This document shows, one piece after another, positions 1 through 5,965 of a DNA stretch of 11,970 nt. This stretch comes from an uncultured Eubacteriales bacterium (GTDB taxonomy: Bacteria; Bacillota; Clostridia; Oscillospirales; CAG-272), in contig URHI01000057.1 of NCBI GenBank assembly GCA_900547565.1, positions 1 through 11,970 of the forward strand, written 5' to 3'. Every line of letters begins with the position of its first letter. Within the stretch, counting starts at the first letter, position 1. The translations under genes were made by a program, and so were the position numbers. The notes under the pieces were generated by a model, which did no database searches, was not told the DNA's origin, and saw nothing but the letters and a program-made list of their open reading frames with translations.

Positions 1-917
1 TGCTGCTATATCTGCTGCTCTCACTTCTTGAGGACAGCGGATATCTTGCCCGGGCAGCATATCTGGCCGACCCGTTGACCCGCCCGTTTGGGCTAAGCGG
101 TCACACGTTTATCTCGGTACTGCTGGCGTTCGGCTGTACCGTTCCGGCTATCGCCGCGACACGTACACTCCGGCATACTGGCGAGCGCCATCGCTGCGCC
201 ATGCTGTTGCCGCTTATTCCCTGCTCCGCCCGACTCCCAATGTACATAGTGCTGTCGGGAGTGGTTATGTCCGGAGGACACTGGCTTTTTATACTCTGTC
301 TGTATCTGCTGGCCTGCGCAGTGTTTTTAGCGCTGTCAGCACTGCTGAGGCGCGGAAAGCGACCGCCGCCGTTTATTGTAGAACTGCCGCGTTACCGCGG
401 GCCGCGGCCGGCCGTAGTGATATCCGGCGCGGCGCGACAATGCGGCGATTTCATTCGCCGCGCGGCCGGAACAATATTTCTCGCATCAGGCGTGGTATGG
501 GTGCTGTCCAGTCTCACACCATCGTTCAGGCTGACCGATGACCCTGACCTCAGCCTGCTGGCCTGTATTTCAGGGGTGATAACGCCTCTGCTTCATCCTC
601 TCGGAATACGCGACTGGAGACTTACTGCAGCTCTTTTGTCGGGCATATGCGCCAAGGAGGGCAGCGTTGCCACACTCGGAGTACTGACGGCGGCGGGACA
701 CTCCGAGTTGTCCGCACGGCTGGCAGTTATTATGACTCCCCCCTCTGCGCTGGCGTTGGGCGTTTTTTATTCAATGTCCCTGCCCTGCGTGGCCACAATT
801 GCCGCCATGCGGCGTGAGGTCGGAATAAAACGGACTACCGTCGGGCTTTTAATCATGCTTACGGCAGCTTATATCTGCGCCGTGGCAGTAAGGCTTATAA
901 CCGACTTCATAAATTAA
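1..917 (+). CDS. feoB: Ferrous iron transporter FeoB, C-terminal part (5' end outside window)
   Basis: Fe2+ uptake permease of the inner membrane. The reading frame is open from the first bases (codons from position 3) with no start in view, so about 304 residues of the C-terminal transport domain are visible and the N-terminal G domain lies upstream. FeoB signatures seen in order are LEDSGYLARAA, FGCTVPAIAATRT, CSARLPMY, GICAKEGSVATLG and SLPCVATIAAMRREVG. Several hydrophobic segments separate them, matching the Gate/Core region. TTG at 75 is an in-frame internal codon, not a credible start, because conserved FeoB sequence precedes it. FeoB proteins are usually about 650-770 residues, so roughly half is missing. 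It is followed directly by a divergent-function but also metal-related sensor/exporter pair, which has its own promoter. No clear terminator is seen after the stop. Identification is from recognised motifs. Confidence 0.93.
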   Translation, partial: LLYLLLSLLEDSGYLARAAYLADPLTRPFGLSGHTFISVLLAFGCTVPAIAATRTLRHTGERHRCAMLLPLIPCSARLPMYIVLSGVVMSGGHWLFILCLYLLACAVFLALSALLRRGKRPPPFIVELPRYRGPRPAVVISGAARQCGDFIRRAAGTIFLASGVVWVLSSLTPSFRLTDDPDLSLLACISGVITPLLHPLGIRDWRLTAALLSGICAKEGSVATLGVLTAAGHSELSARLAVIMTPPSALALGVFYSMSLPCVATIAAMRREVGIKRTTVGLLIMLTAAYICAVAVRLITDFIN

Positions 918-947
918 TAAAAAAATCAAAAACTTTCGGCTTATCTA

Positions 948-976
948 TTGACAACCTGCCGTTCCGGTATTATAAT
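948..976 (+). promoter_or_regulatory. Sigma-A promoter of the metal sensor/exporter operon
   Basis: A perfect consensus pair: TTGACA at 948-953 and TATAAT at 971-976 with a 17-base spacer. Transcription would start near 983, at the upstream edge of the TGTTCA operator array, so a bound repressor would sit over the initiation region. Confidence 0.9.
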
Positions 977-984
977 ATGCATAT

Positions 985-1018
985 CATTTGAACAAATGTT
1001 CAAATGTTCATATGTTCA
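985..1018 (+). promoter_or_regulatory. ArsR/SmtB-type operator array (TGAACA/TGTTCA half-sites)
   Basis: A perfect inverted repeat lies at 985-1006: CATTTGAACA, two bases AA, then its exact complement. It contains the TGAACA...TGTTCA core typical of SmtB/CzrA/CadC operators. Two further TGTTCA copies follow in direct orientation, so TGTTCA starts at 997, 1005 and 1013, an exact 8-base period. The array lies just after the -10 box and before the ribosome site of the sensor gene. Inference: autoregulated metal-responsive repression, possibly with more than one dimer bound. Confidence 0.85.
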
Positions 1019-1044
1019 AATAATCCCTACAGGAGTCTGTCATA

Positions 1045-1413
1045 ATGCAAAGCTTACCGGAAAAACAGCATCATATGTGTGATGAAACGCTTGTCCACGA
1101 AAACATTGCCGAACTAATACGTTCACAGCTCCCCGAAGATGTGATTTTCGCAAAAACCGCCGTGTTCTTCAAAGCGCTGTGCGACGAGACCCGCCTAAAG
1201 CTGATATGGGCGCTTGACCAGTCCGAAATGTGTGTCTGCGACCTGGCCGACGCGCTGGGAATGAGTCCGTCAGCGATATCTCATCAACTGTCAACGCTTA
1301 AAATTGCCAATCTCGTAACCTCGCGCCGTCAGGGCAAAGAGGTGTTCTACTCGCTGGCTGACGATCACGTGCGCAGCATGCTGGAAGCCGGAATTGAGCA
1401 CACGCAGGAATAA
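1045..1413 (+). CDS. cadC: CadC/SmtB-type metal-sensing repressor (ArsR family)
   Basis: Winged-helix repressor of 122 residues that leaves DNA when it binds a soft or borderline metal ion. The core at about residues 38-103 contains the helix-turn-helix (DLADALGMSPSAISHQLSTLK) and a wing. Both classical metal-site signatures of the family are visible. The alpha3 site is Cys63 and Cys65 in EMCVCD, with a possible extra ligand Cys12 near the N-terminus. The alpha5 site is Asp106, His108, His119 and Glu122, with the same spacing as CadC and SmtB. An AGGAG ribosome site nine bases upstream supports ATG 1045. The promoter and TGTTCA operator lie immediately upstream, so autoregulation is likely. 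The gene ends 27 bases before the exporter and is almost surely in its operon. Likely effectors are Cd, Pb or Zn; the exact metal cannot be read from sequence. Confidence 0.9.
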   Translation: MQSLPEKQHHMCDETLVHENIAELIRSQLPEDVIFAKTAVFFKALCDETRLKLIWALDQSEMCVCDLADALGMSPSAISHQLSTLKIANLVTSRRQGKEVFYSLADDHVRSMLEAGIEHTQE

Positions 1414-1440
1414 ATGTTAAAAATGTGAGGACATATAACC

Positions 1441-3324
1441 ATGGAAAAAGAGCACAAAATCAAACTGATACGTATTTTCAGCTCAGTGTTGCTGCTTGCA
1501 GCGGCAATTGTAGCCGAACACATTTTCATGCCTGACCGTATGTTGCTAAGACTGATGATGTACCTGCCCGCCTATCTTGTCGCCGGCTACGACGTGCTGA
1601 TCGAGGCTGTGGAAGGAATATTCCACGGCGAAGTTTTCGGCGAGGAATTTCTCATGTGCATTGCCACCGTCGGCGCTCTTGTAATTGGCTTTCTTCCGGG
1701 GGCTGATCCGGAATTTATGGAAGCAGTGCTGGTAATGATGCTGTTCCAGATCGGTGAGTTGTTCGAGGATATAGCCGAGGACAAAAGCCGTCGTGCAATC
1801 TCCGGCCTTATGGACATACGCCCTGATTTTGCCAACGTCGAGCGTGACGGCGAAATTGTACGCGTTATGCCCGATGAAGTTGCCGTGGGCGATATTATCG
1901 TCGTACTTCCCGGCGAGCGTATACCTATGGATGGTATAATTATTGAAGGGCAATCGGCACTCGACACCGTTGCACTGACGGGCGAAAGCCAGCCCCGAGA
2001 TGTCGATGAAGAGGACGGCGTGTTTTCGGGCTGTGTAAACCTGTCCGGCGTGCTCCGCATACGTGTGACCAAGCTGTTCGGAGAATCAACGGCCACCAAA
2101 ATTCTTGAATTGGTTGAAAATGCCGGCGAGCGCAAGTCAAAAAGCGAAAGCTTCATCACCAAATTCGCGCGCTACTACACGCCGACAGTGGTTATCGCTG
2201 CCCTGCTCATCTCATTTGTACCGCCGCTGTTTTCCGGAGATTTCAGCGGGCAGTTTGCAATTTGGCTGGCTCGTGCACTGACATTTTTGGTCGTTTCCTG
2301 CCCGTGTGCGTTGGTCATATCGGTACCGCTGACATTCTTCGGCGGCATCGGCGGCGCGTCGCGCCGCGGCATACTCATCAAGGGCGGCAACTATTTGGAA
2401 GCGCTTGCTAAGATCGGAACCGTGGTATTTGACAAGACCGGCACACTGACGCAAGGTGTGTTTGCTGTCAGCGCCGTCCACCCCAACGACATAGCACCGG
2501 AACAGCTGTTGCATCTGGCCGCGCATGTGGAGCGTTTTTCAACACATCCCATAGCGCTGTCATTGCGCCAGGCATACGGTCACGAAACAGACGACTGTCA
2601 GGTGTCCGATGTAACCGAAATTGCCGGTCAGGGCGTGACAGCCAAAGTCAACGGTCTTCAGGTCAGCGTAGGAAATCAGCGGCTTATGGAAAGTCTGGGC
2701 GCCGAATGGAAGCCCTGTCATCATGTAGGGACAATAATTCACGTTGCCATTGACGGCAAATATGCCGGACACATCGTTATCTCCGATGTAGTAAAGCCGG
2801 ATTCTGCCCAAGCGGTTCACGATCTTGAGGCCGCCGGGGTAAGCCATATTGTCATGCTGACCGGCGACCGCCGCGAGGTAGCCGAAAAAATTGCCAATGA
2901 CCTCTCGATCAAGAAATATCACGCCGAGCTGCTTCCGGCCGACAAGGTCGATAAGGTTGAAAGCCTGCTTGCCGCGAAAAATAAAAACGAATTGCTCGCC
3001 TTTGTCGGTGACGGGATAAACGATGCCCCGGTGCTTGCACGTGCTGACGTCGGTATTGCCATGGGGGCCATGGGGTCAGACGCGGCGGTAGAGGCCGCCG
3101 ACGTAGTGATCATGGACGACAAGCCCTCTCGCCTTGTTGACGCGATACGTATTGCACGTCAAACACTGTCCATTGCACGGCAAAACATAGTGTTTGCGCT
3201 GACTGTCAAGCTGGCCGTACTGATACTTGCCGCACTTGGCCTAGCCCCCATGTGGCTTGCAGTATTTGCGGATGTGGGCGTGACCGTAATTGCAGTGCTC
3301 AATGCTATGAGAACGCTGAAATAA
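1441..3324 (+). CDS. cadA: Cd/Zn/Pb-exporting P1B-type ATPase
   Basis: Membrane pump of 627 residues that uses ATP to expel divalent heavy-metal ions. All P-type landmarks are present: TGES (actuator loop, about 180-183), metal-site CPC at 287-289, phosphorylated Asp331 in DKTGT, the HP motif of heavy-metal pumps at 369-370, TGDR at 474-477 and GDGINDAP at 523-530. Lys590 and Asp611 in the last two helices (LTVKLA and ADVGVTV) are the extra ligand residues of the Zn/Cd/Pb (P1B-2) subclass, which argues against a Cu pump. There is no N-terminal CxxC metal-binding domain; the chain starts almost directly with the first helix, so it is shorter than many ZntA/CadA relatives. A GTGAGG ribosome site lies ten bases before ATG 1441. 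It follows the CadC-type sensor by 27 bases and shares its promoter, which supports metal-induced expression. Confidence 0.93.
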   Translation: MEKEHKIKLIRIFSSVLLLAAAIVAEHIFMPDRMLLRLMMYLPAYLVAGYDVLIEAVEGIFHGEVFGEEFLMCIATVGALVIGFLPGADPEFMEAVLVMMLFQIGELFEDIAEDKSRRAISGLMDIRPDFANVERDGEIVRVMPDEVAVGDIIVVLPGERIPMDGIIIEGQSALDTVALTGESQPRDVDEEDGVFSGCVNLSGVLRIRVTKLFGESTATKILELVENAGERKSKSESFITKFARYYTPTVVIAALLISFVPPLFSGDFSGQFAIWLARALTFLVVSCPCALVISVPLTFFGGIGGASRRGILIKGGNYLEALAKIGTVVFDKTGTLTQGVFAVSAVHPNDIAPEQLLHLAAHVERFSTHPIALSLRQAYGHETDDCQVSDVTEIAGQGVTAKVNGLQVSVGNQRLMESLGAEWKPCHHVGTIIHVAIDGKYAGHIVISDVVKPDSAQAVHDLEAAGVSHIVMLTGDRREVAEKIANDLSIKKYHAELLPADKVDKVESLLAAKNKNELLAFVGDGINDAPVLARADVGIAMGAMGSDAAVEAADVVIMDDKPSRLVDAIRIARQTLSIARQNIVFALTVKLAVLILAALGLAPMWLAVFADVGVTVIAVLNAMRTLK

Positions 3325-3407
3325 CCTCGCGTAACCCACACACTGACTGAAGGAAGGTTTAAAGAGCAAAACAAGCATTTCAGCTTCATCAAGATTGATT
3401 ACATGCA

Positions 3408-3437
3408 AAAGGCGATACCCGTTTGGGTACCGCCTTT
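3408..3437. terminator. Hairpin between convergent genes, probable bidirectional terminator
   Basis: AAAGGCG (3408-3414) pairs with CGCCTTT (3431-3437). After one mismatch, TACCC (3416-3420) pairs with GGGTA (3425-3429) around the loop GTTT. It lies between the stop of the plus-strand ATPase and the stop of the minus-strand sigma-linked gene. The minus-strand side ends in TTTT; the plus-strand side has TTT then GCTTATG, so termination is only moderately supported. Nothing else recognisable is seen in 3,325-3,526. Confidence 0.6.
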
Positions 3438-3526
3438 GCTTATGGTAGTCATAGATTTTTCGGGGCTTTTATTATTTTGAGCAAAAATAAACAGATGATA
3501 GGGAGATTATTCTATCGATTTGTCAT

Positions 3527-4822
3527 TCAACCTGCAATATCGGGTCCCGTACTTTCAATATAAATACGGATTGATTTGATTGATTCAATATTTGATATAG
3601 CCTTCAACACTTCAAGATTGATATTTTCATACTTTACATACATCCAAGCAAGTGCACTTGTTTTGTATTTTCGAGTAATATGAAGCGACTCATAATTCAT
3701 ATCCCTAAATATGTCTTGTGACAAATCCTCGCTACTTGTAATCCAAATAATAATTCTGTCCGTATCAAACTGTCCCGCTTCGATTAAAGCATTGATTTTA
3801 TCAATCAACTCTGCATCGCTCTTTGCAAATTCCAAGTAATGATCGAATGTTTCACATTTGATCTTTTCAAGTGCGAATCCCGTAACATTGTTTTCAAAAG
3901 TGGGTATATCACCTTCTTCATGCTCATAATTTCTACGTTTGGCAAGACTTAATCGGTAACTTCCTTTATCCGCAATTTCAAGAGTAGCAAGTTTTTCTTT
4001 TTGGATAAAGACAAACAATTTATTGTTTTTTACGGCAGTACATACTCCCAAATTTGAAAAGATTTCCTCTATATCATCGACATAACTGTTATGATAGGCC
4101 TTGTAAGATTTGTCATACAATATTTCTAATTGTTCGGCTTCTGCAATAGCATTTGATAAATCAACCTCGGCTTGAGATTGATAGAACTCACCATCGACTA
4201 TATATTTAGACAAAAATTCTTTCCCGTAATATTCGAGCCGTTCATCATACAATGATTTCGCCCATTTTTCACCTTCGGGGGTTCCTAATGTATATACCAA
4301 ATCTCCATATTTCAATACGTGACCGTCTTTAACGAGCTGTCCGAGCTTTTCAATCAATATATATTTTCCTTCTTTCTCACTAAGTATTTCCGCAACGCTT
4401 TTACCGTTATAAACAAAGCCATCCCAAAAAATTTTTGATATATGCAAGGCAAAATATTGTTCCGGGGCTGCATTTTCTAATTCTCGATAAAGAATATAAG
4501 AATCAACACACCATTCCTCCCATAACGGAATTTCAACACCATTTGATACCTCATCTCCAGTGCCGGTATCCCAAATAATATTGTCAATATCTGTCGGAAG
4601 TTGAACAGCATCACCATTGGTAAAAAGCATAGGTACACCAATTATTGTACCGACGATGAGAGCAAAACAAGCCGCAAGCGAAGCCCATTTTACCCCTGTC
4701 CTGTTTGCACTTTTCTTCTGCGGTACATCGGGTGCCGCCCGCATTATCGGGAATACACTCGGATAATTCATCAAGTACAAGCGATACTTGACCACCTCGC
4801 TTCTGCGTGTGTTGTGCTTCAT
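3527..4822 (-). CDS. Membrane-anchored partner of an ECF sigma factor, N-terminus replaced by a deletion fusion
   Basis: I do not recognise a named domain. The 431-residue frame holds one strong hydrophobic helix (about residues 44-67, starting VKWASLAACFALIVG) followed by a long polar C-terminal part. The layout fits a single-pass protein with an external domain, a type commonly encoded directly behind ECF sigma factors in Clostridia. Residues 1-27 look wrong: they are the sigma gene read in a shifted frame. Native-looking sequence starts near residue 28 (RAAPDVPQKKS), just before the helix. No ribosome site supports ATG 4822; an internal ATG at 4744-4742 sits at the junction and would give about 405 residues. 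The native start was probably lost with the deleted DNA. A+T-rich base use contrasts with the neighbouring genes. The expected role, anti-sigma or signal sensor, is inference from position. It may be a decaying gene. Confidence 0.6.
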   Translation of the reverse strand: MKHNTRRSEVVKYRLYLMNYPSVFPIMRAAPDVPQKKSANRTGVKWASLAACFALIVGTIIGVPMLFTNGDAVQLPTDIDNIIWDTGTGDEVSNGVEIPLWEEWCVDSYILYRELENAAPEQYFALHISKIFWDGFVYNGKSVAEILSEKEGKYILIEKLGQLVKDGHVLKYGDLVYTLGTPEGEKWAKSLYDERLEYYGKEFLSKYIVDGEFYQSQAEVDLSNAIAEAEQLEILYDKSYKAYHNSYVDDIEEIFSNLGVCTAVKNNKLFVFIQKEKLATLEIADKGSYRLSLAKRRNYEHEEGDIPTFENNVTGFALEKIKCETFDHYLEFAKSDAELIDKINALIEAGQFDTDRIIIWITSSEDLSQDIFRDMNYESLHITRKYKTSALAWMYVKYENINLEVLKAISNIESIKSIRIYIESTGPDIAG

Positions 4823-5066
4823 AGCGATTTAACGCGAGCTGCCGGCTGATCGTTCCTATATATGGCTTTAACGGGTCGGAACGCCTTGGGGGTATAGTAT
4901 TCCATATTTTCAGATATGTATCGTTTACAACTTCTCTTGCGTCCTCGTCGCTCGAAAGAATTTGATATGCGATATAATGGCAATACCTCCCGTATTTCTT
5001 TTCGGTTTCGGATATTGCAGATTCGGAGCGCGCCCAATACAAATCTACTATCTGATTATCTTCCAT
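4611..5066 (-). pseudogene. ECF sigma factor, truncated: region 2 kept, region 4 deleted
   Basis: Residues 1 to about 107 read as an ECF sigma-70 factor of the clostridial type beginning MEDNQIVDLYW. The region 2 core EDAREVVNDTYLKIWNTIPP (about 41-60) contacts RNA polymerase and the -10 element, followed by the linker LVLDELSECIPD. Intact relatives continue with a region 4 helix-turn-helix of some 70-80 residues (RYW...SI.EIA type). Here homology stops near 4,740, and the last 40 or so codons are an out-of-frame reading of the downstream membrane protein, ending at 4,611. Loss of region 4 should abolish -35 recognition. ATG 5066 has a good AGGAG site eight bases upstream. The two genes overlap by about 200 bases only because of the frame change. 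I infer a single deletion; an assembly error must be excluded. Confidence 0.75.
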
Positions 5067-5178
5067 GTTTCACACTCCTTTCAAGTGGTTTTGAAGGCCT
5101 TTCACTCTAATAAACAAAAAAATAGGCATCTACACCACTCAGAAATGAAAATTTTTACAAGAAATTTTTCACTTCATT

Positions 5179-5187
5179 ATTATATCA
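5179..5187 (-). promoter_or_regulatory. Extended -10 promoter of the sigma factor gene
   Basis: On the minus strand TATAAT (5184-5179) is preceded by TGA, giving an extended -10 (TGnTATAAT). No convincing -35 hexamer is found at 16-18 bases. The leader would be about 105 bases, A+T-rich, ending in the AGGAG site of the sigma gene. Confidence 0.45.
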
Positions 5188-5277
5188 TACATTTAGTGGA
5201 TATACTTCACTTTGTATTTATGCCGACCTAATAAGGTATTATTACCTTTTTCACCCAAGCTATTGACAAAAAATCAA

Positions 5278-5317
5278 AAACCGCATGTGCCGCACATATG
5301 TGCGGCACATGCGGTTT
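5278..5317 (-). terminator. 40-base perfect zero-loop palindrome, probable minus-strand terminator
   Basis: The arm CCGCATGTGCCGCACAT (5281-5297) is followed at once by its exact complement (5298-5314). Three A/T pairs extend it on each side to 5278-5317. The centre is CATATG. Read on the minus strand the stem is followed by TTTTT, GA and TTTTTT, an ideal U-tract. The plus strand has only TTT. It would end a minus-strand transcript, either DUF1292 read-through or an RNA of 5,320-5,500. A protein-binding palindrome or cruciform is possible instead. Confidence 0.6.
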
Positions 5318-5327
5318 ATGGTTCCCC

Positions 5328-5481
5328 ACCTGGCCGTGTCACCAAGCATTTTGAAACCCTGCTCTAAGCAAGGCGGCGTCCTATCCTCTGCTTTACTGCT
5401 CCCAACATCCCGCAAGCCCTGCCGAGACAAGTCAATCGGGGAGGCGCGGGGAGGTCTGCAAACCACGTCGGCAATTTTTTT
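5328..5481 (+). ncRNA. ssrS: Candidate structured RNA, possibly 6S RNA
   Basis: This GC-rich stretch between AT-rich flanks has no credible protein frame but folds as a rod. GCCG (5333-5336) plus TGT pairs with ACG, a bulged T and CGGC (5469-5472), and is followed directly by AA and T7 (5475-5481), as in a closing stem that doubles as terminator. A hairpin CCTGC/GCAAGG lies at about 5358-5373. The apical arm pairs CCCGC with GCGGG, CCT with AGG and CCGA with TCGG around GACAAGTCAA. A closing stem, a large asymmetric bubble, a long terminal arm and about 155 bases match 6S RNA, which binds the RNA polymerase holoenzyme. The wording CTTTACTG...CCCGCAAG...CAAACCACGTCGGC also looks like clostridial 6S to me, from memory only. 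No good plus-strand promoter is seen, and a minus-strand RNA ending in the adjacent palindrome remains possible. The family name is tentative. Confidence 0.5.
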
Positions 5482-5544
5482 CGGACTCCTTTTTCATGTT
5501 GTGGGTCTTAACACCCGGCGATCACGCACCACGCAGGATAGCTA

Positions 5545-5847
5545 TCACTTTTTATCGTCCTCAGTGGCGTCGTAGTCGATCTCCTCGGAAAACAGATTGT
5601 CAAAATAGTCCGCCACATCATCAAATTCATCGTCATCATCAATTGAAACCCACTCGGCCTCACCGTCTTCGCCTATGACTTCCTTTAAAATTGTGTACTC
5701 GCAGAAGCCGTCGTCATCGGCATCGCCATCGGCAGGGGCAAAAGCGTAATACACAGTGCCATTCAGCTCGCAGTGACCGATCATTTCAAACTGATACTCA
5801 TTTCCATCCTCGTCGGTCAATGTATAGAATTCTTCACCAAGCTCCAT
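5545..5847 (-). CDS. DUF1292 family protein
   Basis: Small acidic protein of 100 residues, very rich in Asp and Glu towards the C-terminus (DDDDEFDDVADYFDNLF). It fits the DUF1292/YrzB family of Firmicutes, whose members carry a pattern like FTLTDEDGNEYQFE near the start and WVSIDDDDEFDDVADYF near the end. Function is unknown in the family. I chose ATG at 5847 (MELGEEFYTL). An in-frame TTG four codons earlier (5859) is less likely because the AAAGG ribosome-like sequence would sit only about one base from it. The spacing to ATG 5847 is itself long, so the start is not certain. Relatives are often next to ruvX and alaS; here the gene stands alone behind hemW with its own promoter. The 3' side leads into the structured-RNA region. 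Confidence 0.85.
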   Translation of the reverse strand: MELGEEFYTLTDEDGNEYQFEMIGHCELNGTVYYAFAPADGDADDDGFCEYTILKEVIGEDGEAEWVSIDDDDEFDDVADYFDNLFSEEIDYDATEDDKK

Positions 5848-5891
5848 TATTGTATCCAAGCCTTTCTCAGGTGTTTTGTTTTTCCAATATT

Positions 5892-5920
5892 ATTGTACCC
5901 TAATATTACTACAAAGTCAA
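5892..5920 (-). promoter_or_regulatory. Sigma-A promoter of the DUF1292 gene
   Basis: On the minus strand TTGACT (5920-5915), a 17-base spacer and TACAAT (5897-5892). Transcription would start near 5,885, giving a leader of about 40 bases. It sits in the gap after the hemW stop, so the gene need not depend on the lepA-hemW transcript. Confidence 0.8.
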
Positions 5921-5965
5921 TACGAAATTGCAACTAAATTGTAAAGAATTTATTGCCATTTTGCC

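Noticed and set aside
1546..3392. Several long minus-strand frames opposite cadA
   Set aside because: They are shadows of a well-conserved ATPase gene; none has a ribosome site or recognisable domain.
4745..4822. First 26 residues of the sigma-partner frame as native sequence
   Set aside because: They are the sigma factor coding sequence read in another frame, with no ribosome site at ATG 4822.
5233..5248. AAGGTA/TACCTT hairpin followed by TTT as a plus-strand terminator
   Set aside because: Only six weak pairs and no plus-strand gene upstream to terminate.
5263..5268. TTGACA as -35 of a promoter for the structured RNA
   Set aside because: No -10 hexamer at 16-18 bases; the sequence there is the palindrome arm.
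5260..5466. Minus-strand 68-codon open frame over the same region
   Set aside because: No Shine-Dalgarno site and reads through the palindrome; composition is Arg/Cys-rich in the manner of non-coding GC-rich DNA.
5285..5575. Plus-strand 96-codon open frame across the palindrome and RNA region
   Set aside because: No ribosome site, start inside the palindrome, no recognisable protein pattern, and it runs into the DUF1292 gene on the other strand. RNA folding explains the segment better.
5848..5859. TTG start of the DUF1292 protein
   Set aside because: Ribosome-like AAAGG is about one base from it. The ATG four codons later has a more workable, though long, spacing.
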